Shown here: positions 1 to 5,645 of the stretch, in pieces
Layout of the letters: each line of letters begins with the position of its first letter
Position numbering within the stretch: the first letter of the stretch is position 1
Assembly: GCA_018668475.1 (NCBI GenBank)
Contig: JABJCZ010000403.1
Location: 1 to 7,900, forward strand
Source: Alphaproteobacteria bacterium
GTDB lineage: Bacteria; Pseudomonadota; Alphaproteobacteria; UBA828
Length of the DNA stretch: 7,900 nucleotides
Direction of reading: 5' to 3'
Program-made: the position numbers and the translations under genes
Notes under the pieces: generated by a model
Told to the model about the DNA's origin: nothing
What the model saw: the letters and a program-made list of their open reading frames with translations, nothing else
The model's database searches: none

Positions 1-1
1 A

Positions 2-100
2 TCCGCAGCGCCGCTGACAGTTGCCGGTGCACTGGAGGCGCCGCGTCTGCTGATGGCCTCAGACAACGCAGCAAATACCGCTCCCGATATCACAAACTGA
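2..100 (+). CDS. possible C-terminal end of an unidentified protein
   Basis: One plus-strand frame is open from the window edge through 32 codons to a TGA at 98-100. It encodes an alanine-rich tail that ends in ...APDITN. Codon choice looks acceptable for the window, but the piece is too short to recognise. If real, the gene would converge on the small membrane protein that ends at 147. The minus strand is also open over the same bases (residues such as VISGAVFAALSEAISRR) and could instead be the start of a gene reading out of the window. Strand and identity are therefore uncertain. Confidence 0.3.
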   Translation, partial: SAAPLTVAGALEAPRLLMASDNAANTAPDITN

Positions 101-146
101 AATTTAAACCGGCACGGCTATCGGACGAAAACGCGTCCCGCGAGCC

Positions 147-278
147 CTAGCGCGCCGTCAGACCAACATTGACCCAGGGAGAATCCATGATCGACCCGAA
201 CACGATCATGAGCACCAGGAAAACCCAGAACACATTGTCAGCCATCAGCTGAAGCACTTTACGAGCCTGTGGGGACAT
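147..278 (-). CDS. 43-aa single-pass membrane protein, unknown function
   Basis: A short minus-strand gene encodes 43 residues from an ATG at 278-276 to a TAG at 149-147. The first 15 residues are polar and basic (MSPQARKVLQ...). A hydrophobic segment follows at about residues 17-30 (VFWVFLVLMIVFGSI), then a short polar tail ending in TAR. This is the pattern of a small inner-membrane protein with one helix and the positive charge on the cytoplasmic N-terminal side. A GGGAG sequence lies nine bases before the ATG, a good Shine-Dalgarno position. I do not recognise the family. It is 163 bases downstream of the nickel permease on the same strand, so co-transcription is possible but not shown. 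The reading frame, ribosome site and clear helix make it more likely real than chance. Confidence 0.6.
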   Translation of the reverse strand: MSPQARKVLQLMADNVFWVFLVLMIVFGSIMDSPWVNVGLTAR

Positions 279-289
279 TCCTGATTACT

Positions 290-300
290 CCCGCTTCGGG
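290..300 (-). promoter_or_regulatory. small hairpin over the ribosome site of the 43-aa gene
   Basis: On the minus strand CCCG, a three-base loop (AAG) and CGGG form a four-pair hairpin. Its 3' arm overlaps the GGGAG that serves as the Shine-Dalgarno sequence of the downstream 43-aa gene. It could lower translation initiation, but four pairs is a weak structure. Confidence 0.25.
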
Positions 301-441
301 TTAGTCTCTTCCTCGACGGCGCAAAATAGCGACCGGTCAGAGGCGCATATTTTCAGCACTCTTGCAGCAAATCAACAGACGATCATCATCGCGCGGAAAT
401 TTACTTTGGGGATCGGGGCGCCCAAACCAGCATACACGCTG

Positions 442-1158
442 CTAGCCGACAATAAGCCCCTCAACGAAACCTACGTGGTAGATCACCCAGCCGCCGAAGC
501 CGAGGGTGCCGATACCCACCATTGCATTCAAGGCACGATAGGCGGTGGCCGCGCGATCCGCCGCTTTGCGCAGCGGCACAACAATCACTAACGTCAACGC
601 AGCCATGCCCGCCATCGAGCCAACCCCAAATAACGCCATATACATAAGCCCGGTCCACAAGGAATCGAGCCGGTCCACGGCGACCAGAATGAGCGCGGCC
701 GACCCTGCCATGCCATGCATCAAGCCGACCGCGAACGATCGGGTCTGAATGTGGCGAATATGCTTGTGATCATGAGTTGAAGCCCGGTGATCTCCCTCAC
801 CGGCATGAGAGTGCGCGTGGAAATGCGCAGTGCCATCGGCGTGGCGATGTTGGTGAAAGTGGATACGCTCCCGGATCAGCCGCCGCAATACATCTGCGCC
901 CAACCAGACCAGCATGAACCCAACGGCAAATTCCAAAACCAGTGCGAAACGCGCCGGCAACACAGTATCGAGCGACAGGACAATCACCCCGACCGCACAG
1001 AGCGACACCGTGTGCCCCATACCCCAGGCAAGGCCCATGCGCATCGCATCGCCCTTGGTGCGGCTGCGCGTAACCAGTGACGCCACTGCCGCGACATGAT
1101 CCGCTTCAAGAGCATGTCTCATGCCAATGAATAACCCGAGGAGAAGAACTCCGCCCAT
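442..1158 (-). CDS. NicO-family nickel/cobalt permease with His-rich loop
   Basis: This is a 238-residue polytopic inner-membrane protein of the NicO group (HoxN/HupN/NixA and UreH-like permeases), which import or export Ni(II) or Co(II). The family signature H-x4-D-H is at residues 15-21 (HALEADH) in the first helix, where metal is recognised. A second conserved block, GMGHTVS, is at 46-52, and HGMAGSAAL at 148-156 matches the C-terminal half. Helices are visible at about 1-28, 42-62, 70-90, 143-161, 168-194 and 210-232. A loop at residues 100-136 holds 13 histidines in 37 residues. I start at the ATG at 1158-1156, because the frame upstream (to a TTG at 1260) encodes polar residues unlike a permease. 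The ribosome site is weak (CAGAG). No hydrogenase, urease or Ni-superoxide dismutase gene is in the window to name the client enzyme, and uptake versus efflux cannot be settled. Confidence 0.88.
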   Translation of the reverse strand: MGGVLLLGLFIGMRHALEADHVAAVASLVTRSRTKGDAMRMGLAWGMGHTVSLCAVGVIVLSLDTVLPARFALVLEFAVGFMLVWLGADVLRRLIRERIHFHQHRHADGTAHFHAHSHAGEGDHRASTHDHKHIRHIQTRSFAVGLMHGMAGSAALILVAVDRLDSLWTGLMYMALFGVGSMAGMAALTLVIVVPLRKAADRAATAYRALNAMVGIGTLGFGGWVIYHVGFVEGLIVG

Positions 1159-1500
1159 ACACTCTGGCCCGATCTTGTTGCGGCGTTGTCGGTAACCTTG
1201 CCGCTCGTGTCGTCCGCGCGTTTCAAGCGCCGGCGGACAGTCAGTATCGACCAATCCCAAAGATCACACCATTCCATGTTTGGGTAGGGCAAACGCAGGG
1301 ACACGACAATATGTCGCTCCCGGCAAAGCTGAGGCCGTAAACCCGCCAGCGTGGCCAACTGGGTCAAAATACGTTTGGCCTGCGCCAATATGCGTTCGGC
1401 AATCATTCGAAAAACCGCCCCTATTCCCTGAGGCTATGTTTCTATTGTCCAACACAGACTAGATTTTTCGATTGATCAACCGGATTGCCGCGACAGATCC
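1159..1500. other. divergent spacer between nickel permease and asparaginase
   Basis: These 342 bases should hold the promoters of both flanking genes. I find no convincing sigma-70 pair and no clear NikR (GTATGA-type) palindrome. On the minus strand a 95-codon frame runs from an ATG at 1406-1404 to a stop at 1119, overlapping the permease start by about 40 bases. A GGGGCGG lies about 10 bases before that ATG. Its first 50 residues (MIAERILAQAKRIL...) could form a helix, but its C-terminal third lies over the permease N-terminus and resembles nothing I know. It may be a leader ORF, a gene remnant or chance. The same stretch contains GGGAATAGGGGCGG on the minus strand, a G-tract with some resemblance to half an RcnR/DmeR-type metal-repressor site but without the partner half. 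Confidence 0.5.
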
Positions 1501-2508
1501 ATGCCCGTAGAGACACATCAGCCACTTGTTATCGAATGCACCCGTGGGACCATCGTCGAAAGCCGCCACGTTGTAGATGCGGCAGTTGTCGATGCGGCGG
1601 GCCAGCTGGTGACCGCTTGGGGCGACACGGAAACCATGGTCTATCCTCGTTCCGGCATCAAATCAGTGCAGGTACTGCCGCTGATCGAAACCGGTGTTGC
1701 CTACCAGTTGGATGTCACTGACGAGGAAATTGCCGTTGCCTGTTCCTCTCACAACGCGCAGGACAAACATCTCTCCGTGGTTCGCAACTGGCTGAAGCGA
1801 TGTGGCCTAAATGAAAGCCACCTCGAATGCGGCGGGCATTTGCCATATGACACGGCGGCCGCCCACGCCTGTATACGAGTGGGCGATGCCGGTCAGCCGA
1901 TCCACAACATGTGCTCCGGCAAACACAGCGGTATTTTGGCTACAGCTCTTACCCTGGGAGAGCCCACCGCCGGCTACGTTCATCGCGATCACCCTGCTCA
2001 GATGCGCGTCAGCCAGGCGGTTGCCGACATGTCGGATACTGATCTCCAGCACGCGCCATTCGCTGTTGATGGATGCAGCATTCCGACGATCGGCATGCCC
2101 CTCGCTGCGCTCGCACTGGCAGCCGCCCGCATTGCCGATCCGGCGAAACTTACCCCAGCCCGGCAGGCCGCTATCAAACGTATCCGCGGCGCCATCGCGG
2201 CGCACCCGTTCATGATCGCTGGGGATGGGCGCGCTTGCACGCGGGTTATTGAAGCGACCAGTGGGCGCGCCCTGGTAAAGTTCGGGGCGGAAGGCGTGTT
2301 TTTTGCAGCCCTGACCGACCTCGGTCTTGGCCTTGCCCTCAAGGTCCGGGATGGGACGACCCGTGCAACGGACGTCGCCCTTGCCACGCTGCTGGATCGT
2401 CTGGCCGTGCTGGACAGCGACAACCACCGCGATCTTGCAGACATGCTCGCGACGCCATTGCGCAACTGGGCCGGCATTGAGGTCGGCGTGGTGCGCGCAG
2501 CAACCTGA
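1501..2508 (+). CDS. zinc-dependent L-asparaginase, Rhizobium etli ReAV class
   Basis: This 335-residue cytoplasmic enzyme is predicted to hydrolyse L-asparagine to aspartate and ammonia. It belongs to Asparaginase_II (PF06089), the class unrelated to E. coli AnsA/AnsB. Motifs appear in order: PRSGIKSVQ at 49-57, CSSHNAQDKH at 81-90, CGGHLPYD at 110-117, HNMCSGKHSG at 135-144, HPAQ at 164-167 and DGCSIPTIGMPL at 190-201. Relative to R. etli ReAV, the catalytic Ser48 and Lys51 correspond to Ser51 and Lys54 here. The zinc ligands Cys135, Lys138 and Cys189 correspond to Cys138, Lys141 and Cys192. The constant +3 offset supports full function. The ATG at 1501 gives a natural N-terminus, but only a weak GACAG lies before it. 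There is no signal peptide. It converges on the deacetylase with 18 bases between stop codons. No aspartase or asparagine transporter is adjacent. Confidence 0.93.
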   Translation: MPVETHQPLVIECTRGTIVESRHVVDAAVVDAAGQLVTAWGDTETMVYPRSGIKSVQVLPLIETGVAYQLDVTDEEIAVACSSHNAQDKHLSVVRNWLKRCGLNESHLECGGHLPYDTAAAHACIRVGDAGQPIHNMCSGKHSGILATALTLGEPTAGYVHRDHPAQMRVSQAVADMSDTDLQHAPFAVDGCSIPTIGMPLAALALAAARIADPAKLTPARQAAIKRIRGAIAAHPFMIAGDGRACTRVIEATSGRALVKFGAEGVFFAALTDLGLGLALKVRDGTTRATDVALATLLDRLAVLDSDNHRDLADMLATPLRNWAGIEVGVVRAAT

Positions 2509-2526
2509 CCCGACTAGCCGCTCCCC

Positions 2527-3456
2527 TTATCCCCCCAGCGTCGCGGGGTCGATGTCCTCTCCAAACGGGCAGCGGCGGGCAAAGTCGTCAGCCATCTCTT
2601 CCATCGTCACGAACCGCACGCCATCGTGACGCGACATGTGGTCGATCAATCGCTCCAGCATCATCAGCACGTGCGGCTTGCCCGCGCTGTCTGGGTGAAT
2701 GGTGCACAGGAACGTCGCGTAGTCGTGATGCCGATACGCCCAGTCGAACTGGTCCTGCCAAATCTGTCCGAGATCCTGCCCAGTGACCCAGCCGTGGCTG
2801 TTGGGGAACGCCTTGACGAACATGGTCGCCGGCGCATCGTCAAGCAACCAGCTGGCGGGCAGCTCAATCAGCTCCACCGGCTTGCCCGGCTTCCACGGTT
2901 TCATCCAGTCTTGCGCGTTTTGCGTATAGTCGATTTTGGTCCAGCTATCGCCACTGCGCAGCCAGTAGGGATGATAATCATCTTCCATCAGGCTGCTGTC
3001 GTATTTGATGCCCCGTTCCTTCAGCAAATCGATGGTATTGACGCTGAGCTCCCACCACGGCGCCATGTAGCCAACCGGTGATTTGCCGGTCACTTTCTTG
3101 ACGACGTCCATGGTTTTGTCGATGACATCAGCTTCCTGCTCGCGGGTCATCGCCAGCGGGTTTTCGTGGGAATAACCGTGAATTCCAATCTCGTGGCCTG
3201 CGGCGACGATTTTCTCGAATGCGGCGGGAAAACTTTCCACAGAGTGTCCGGTCACACCCCACGTGGTTTTCATGTCGTAGCGCGCGAACAGATCCAGCAA
3301 CCGCGGCACACCCCGCTTTGCAGCAAAAACGCCGCGCGAAATATCGCACGGCGAATCCTCGCCGCCGAACGATCCGATCCAGAGTGAGACCGCATCAAAA
3401 TGCGGATTGAAACAAACCTGGATATCTTTTTTTGTGCTCGCCATTCCGGCCCCCAT
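2527..3456 (-). CDS. polysaccharide deacetylase family hydrolase (PgdA/PuuE-like)
   Basis: This 309-residue protein is predicted to be cytoplasmic and metal-dependent. It belongs to the NodB/CE4-like fold group that includes Helicobacter-type peptidoglycan deacetylase and PuuE-type allantoinase. The fold is shown by HFDAVSLW at 19-26, the GGEDSP insertion at 31-36, the HGYSHE histidine motif at 93-98, GYMAPWWE at 129-136 and TIHPD at 252-256. Asp21, His93 and His97 are the likely metal ligands. Position 19 is His where relatives usually have a second Asp (D-x-D-A), an unusual change at the presumed catalytic base. No signal peptide is present, so a soluble sugar, oligomer or amide is a more likely substrate than cell-wall polymer. 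The ATG at 3456 lies two bases after the stop of a 36-codon ORF, which suggests coupling. A second ATG at 3444 (MASTKK) has GGGGG just upstream and is equally plausible. The natural substrate cannot be read from sequence. Confidence 0.85.
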   Translation of the reverse strand: MGAGMASTKKDIQVCFNPHFDAVSLWIGSFGGEDSPCDISRGVFAAKRGVPRLLDLFARYDMKTTWGVTGHSVESFPAAFEKIVAAGHEIGIHGYSHENPLAMTREQEADVIDKTMDVVKKVTGKSPVGYMAPWWELSVNTIDLLKERGIKYDSSLMEDDYHPYWLRSGDSWTKIDYTQNAQDWMKPWKPGKPVELIELPASWLLDDAPATMFVKAFPNSHGWVTGQDLGQIWQDQFDWAYRHHDYATFLCTIHPDSAGKPHVLMMLERLIDHMSRHDGVRFVTMEEMADDFARRCPFGEDIDPATLGG

Positions 3457-3458
3457 TT

Positions 3459-3569
3459 CTATTCGTTTTTATATTTGCGCGCGGCGCGCGGCGTTTGGCC
3501 TGCGAGGGCCGCTTTCTGGAACTCGTTTTCGCACGGCGCGTCGTCAAAACCCAATACGCGAATGGCCAT
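3459..3569 (-). CDS. 36-aa ORF upstream of and coupled to the deacetylase
   Basis: A minus-strand ORF runs from an ATG at 3569-3567 to a TAG at 3461-3459 and encodes 36 residues. The first half is mixed and acidic (MAIRVLGFDDAPCENEF) and the tail is basic (TPRAARKYKNE). An AGAGG sequence lies about eight bases before the ATG. The stop is followed after two bases by the first ATG of the deacetylase, the spacing typical of translational coupling. It has no membrane segment, metal motif or recognisable domain. It could be a leader peptide, a small partner protein or the remnant of a larger gene. An in-frame ATG 20 codons upstream (3629) would extend it through the hairpin at 3605-3623, but it has no good ribosome site. 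Coding status rests on position and ribosome site only. Confidence 0.45.
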   Translation of the reverse strand: MAIRVLGFDDAPCENEFQKAALAGQTPRAARKYKNE

Positions 3570-3572
3570 TGC

Positions 3573-3601
3573 GATGCCTCTGATGCCTGAAAACAGATGC
3601 C
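3573..3601. repeat. three direct copies of GATGCC (GGCATC on minus)
   Basis: GATGCC occurs at 3573-3578, 3582-3587 and 3596-3601. The first and third copies extend to GATGCCTCT. Read on the minus strand, three GGCATC units lie in the 35 bases just before the ATG of the 36-codon ORF, and one of them touches its AGAGG ribosome site. This arrangement could serve a regulatory protein or RNA fold, or could be local duplication. Confidence 0.6.
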
Positions 3602-3604
3602 TCT

Positions 3605-3623
3605 CCGGGCTGCTCTCGCCCGG
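3605..3623 (-). promoter_or_regulatory. perfect 6-bp hairpin in the deacetylase leader
   Basis: CCGGGC at 3605-3610 and GCCCGG at 3618-3623 are exact inverted copies around a seven-base loop (GAGAGCA on the minus strand). It has no T-run on either strand, so it is not an intrinsic terminator. It sits 36 bases before the ATG of the 36-codon ORF, within what would be the 5' leader of the deacetylase transcript. A possible -10-like TACTAG on the minus strand is at 3635-3640, with no good -35 partner. Confidence 0.45.
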
Positions 3624-3663
3624 TCGCATGTAGCCTAGTATTGGTCGAGGGCTTAGGCAATCG

Positions 3664-3698
3664 GGCATACGGCTATGCCGGCGTCGGCGCCGGCATGG
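3664..3698. repeat. overlapping, mutually exclusive inverted repeats
   Basis: GGCATA (3664-3669) pairs with TATGCC (3674-3679) around CGGC. The bases 3675-3683 (ATGCCGGCG) also pair perfectly with 3688-3696 (CGCCGGCAT) around TCGG, a nine-pair stem that a G-U pair and a C-G pair extend to eleven. The two hairpins share TATGCC and cannot form together. The element lies between the divergent deacetylase unit and recQ, about 80 bases before recQ, with no T-run. It could be a leader-RNA switch, a binding site for a dimeric protein or a dispersed palindromic repeat. Confidence 0.6.
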
Positions 3699-3774
3699 TA
3701 TTGCAGAAGGCCCTATGCTGATTCGCGTGACCGGATCGACGACGTATACCAACACAATTTGACGCAGGACCCGA

Positions 3775-5631
3775 ATGGCGCCGCCCGAACACGTTGATAC
3801 TGCAAAACAAAAAATCCTGAAGGACGTCTTTGGCTTTGATGACTTCCGTCCCGGGCAGGAGCAGGTCGTAGACACTTTGCTGGCCGGCGAGAGCGTGCTT
3901 GCGGTCATGCCGACAGGATCGGGTAAATCGCTCTGCTTTCAGGTGCCGGCCCTTGTATACGGGGGGCTGACCATTGTGGTCTCGCCGTTGGTCGCATTGA
4001 TGCACGATCAGGTCGCAGCTCTGCGTTTGGCCGGGGTCGCGGTAGAGACGATCAATTCGTCGCGTGATCGTGCCGAAAATGTTGCCGCATGGCAGCGCGT
4101 TACGTCCGGTGAAACGCGGCTTTTGTATCTGGCGCCCGAACGCCTGATGACGGACCGCATGCTGGCCGCACTTGGCAAGCTCGACATCAGCCTGATCGCG
4201 ATTGATGAAGCACATTGTATTTCACAATGGGGCCCGGCTTTTCGGCAGGACTATCAGGGCCTGGCGCGGCTACGCGACCTTTTTCCCGGCGTGCCGGTCG
4301 CCGCCCTCACGGCTACTGCTGACGCGGTCACGCGCGACGACATTTCAGCACAACTATTTGCCGGCAATGCGAAAACCGTCGTCCTCGGCTTCGACCGCCC
4401 GAATATCAAACTGACCGTTGAAATGAAAAACAGCTGGAAAAACCAGCTTCTCAATTTCATTGAACAACACCGAGGCAAGAGCGGGATCGTCTATTGCCTG
4501 TCCCGCAAGAAGACCGAGGCAGCGGCTGAGTTTCTGACCGAAAACGGCGTAGAGGCACTGCCCTACCATGCGGGTATGGACAAGGACGCCCGCAACGCCA
4601 ACCAGACGGCCTTTATGAACGAGCCCGGCACAGTTGTTGTGGCGACAATTGCCTTCGGCATGGGGATCGACAAACCCGATGTTCGCTTTGTTTTTCATGT
4701 CGACCTGCCGGGCAGCCCGGAAGCGTATTATCAAGAGATCGGTCGGGCTGGCCGCGATGGCCTGGCCGCTGAAGCTCACATGCTTTACGGGCTGGACGAC
4801 ATACGGATGCGCCGGGTGTTCATCGAGCAAGAAGAGGCTGGGGAGGATCGCAAGCGGCGCGAGCACCAGCGGCTTGATGCGCTGATCGGCTATTGCGAAT
4901 CTGCAGCCTGCCGCCGCCAGGCGCTGCTCGCCTATTTTGGCGAGGAGATAGAGCCCTGTGGCAACTGCGATATCTGCATCGACCCGATCGACATGACAGA
5001 CGGCACTGCTGAGGCGCAAAAAATTCTTGCGACTGTATCGGCCACGGGCCAACGGTATGGTGCCGTACACCTCATCGATGTGTTGCGCGGCAGCCAGAGC
5101 GAGAAGGTTACAAAGGCCGGGCATGACCGGCTGCCGGTCTTTGGCAGCGGTATGGAACACAAAAAGGAGGACTGGCGCTCCTTGATCCGTCAACTCGTTG
5201 CCGCCGGCTATCTGCTTCTGGATGTCAAAGGCTATGGCGGCCTTGAGGTGACTGAAAAAGGGCATGCGCTGGTGCATGGCGACGGAATTTTTCAATATCG
5301 GCAAGACACTGTTCGGCGGACCCCACCCCCCGGCGACAAGGCCCGCGGCAAATCGCGGAGCAAGACACCCACGGAAAACCTGAGCACAACCGAGGCGTTA
5401 TTCCTCAGCCAGCTCAAGGAGCTTCGCCAGCGTCTCGCCAAGGAGCGCAGCGTGCCGGCCTATGTTATTTTCCCGGATCGCTCGTTGATCGAAATGGCTC
5501 AGCGCCAACCCAAAAACACCGCCGAATTTGCGGAAATCCACGGTGTTGGCGAGAGCAAATTGCGAAAATTCTCCGTTCCATTTCTGGAGGTTATCGCAAA
5601 CGCGTCATCCGCACAGGCGCCCACCGACTAG
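3775..5631 (+). CDS. recQ: ATP-dependent DNA helicase RecQ
   Basis: This 618-residue 3'-to-5' superfamily 2 helicase unwinds forks, gaps and recombination intermediates. All modules are present: motif 0 FRPGQEQ (24-30), Walker A MPTGSGKS (45-52), motif Ia VVSPLVALMHDQV (68-80), DEAH box (144-147), TATAD (179-183), motif IV GIVYCLSRKK (237-246), motif V ATIAFGMGIDKP (290-301) and motif VI QEIGRAGRDG (320-329). The zinc site uses Cys379, Cys395, Cys398 and Cys401. The RQC winged helix spans about 412-508 and the HRDC domain about 538-608. The length fits the bacterial family. The aromatic loop reads QWGPAFRQDY (151-160) where E. coli has QWGHDFRPEY. A proline in place of the histidine is, from memory, common in alphaproteobacteria, while RQ for RP is less usual. 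AGGA lies eight bases before the ATG, which supports this start. Its stop faces the YhiN-like gene 14 bases away. Confidence 0.97.
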   Translation: MAPPEHVDTAKQKILKDVFGFDDFRPGQEQVVDTLLAGESVLAVMPTGSGKSLCFQVPALVYGGLTIVVSPLVALMHDQVAALRLAGVAVETINSSRDRAENVAAWQRVTSGETRLLYLAPERLMTDRMLAALGKLDISLIAIDEAHCISQWGPAFRQDYQGLARLRDLFPGVPVAALTATADAVTRDDISAQLFAGNAKTVVLGFDRPNIKLTVEMKNSWKNQLLNFIEQHRGKSGIVYCLSRKKTEAAAEFLTENGVEALPYHAGMDKDARNANQTAFMNEPGTVVVATIAFGMGIDKPDVRFVFHVDLPGSPEAYYQEIGRAGRDGLAAEAHMLYGLDDIRMRRVFIEQEEAGEDRKRREHQRLDALIGYCESAACRRQALLAYFGEEIEPCGNCDICIDPIDMTDGTAEAQKILATVSATGQRYGAVHLIDVLRGSQSEKVTKAGHDRLPVFGSGMEHKKEDWRSLIRQLVAAGYLLLDVKGYGGLEVTEKGHALVHGDGIFQYRQDTVRRTPPPGDKARGKSRSKTPTENLSTTEALFLSQLKELRQRLAKERSVPAYVIFPDRSLIEMAQRQPKNTAEFAEIHGVGESKLRKFSVPFLEVIANASSAQAPTD

Positions 5632-5645
5632 GGCCGACGACAGTT

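Noticed and set aside
123..138. Terminator hairpin GGACG/CGTCC between the left-edge ORF and the 43-aa gene
   Set aside because: Only five pairs, with no T-run on either strand.
406..1099. Plus-strand ORFs opposite the nickel permease
   Set aside because: They are antisense shadows of a protein with clear family motifs and show no recognisable features of their own.
1466..1482. FNR/FixK-type box around TTGATCAA upstream of the asparaginase
   Set aside because: The palindrome TTGATCAA lacks the four-base spacer of TTGAT-N4-ATCAA, so it does not fit the consensus.
1807..2477. Long minus-strand ORFs (206 and 159 codons) opposite the asparaginase
   Set aside because: They lie antisense to a fully conserved enzyme. 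Their products are Arg/Ser/Ala-rich, as expected for GC-rich shadow frames.
3477..3495. GCGCGCGGCGCGCGG tract as a Z-DNA or special structural element
   Set aside because: It is explained by Ala and Arg codons in the 36-codon ORF and is too short and interrupted to argue for a function.
3569..3645. Guanidine-I (ykkC) or glycine riboswitch ahead of the deacetylase
   Set aside because: The minus strand has CTAGG, CGAGAG and GCCCGGAGAG pieces that recall ykkC, and TTTTCAGGCA that recalls the glycine aptamer 3' end. The ykkC ACGGxGGGA block and the glycine CCGAAGG core are both absent, and the spacing is too short.
3570..3908. N-terminal extension of the 36-codon ORF to 149 codons
   Set aside because: The extension runs through the hairpin region and antisense to the recQ start, and its composition (Ser, Pro and Arg runs) looks non-coding.
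4354..5304. 316-codon minus-strand ORF opposite recQ
   Set aside because: It is long but entirely antisense to conserved RecQ motifs, and its translation shows no domain or start signal.
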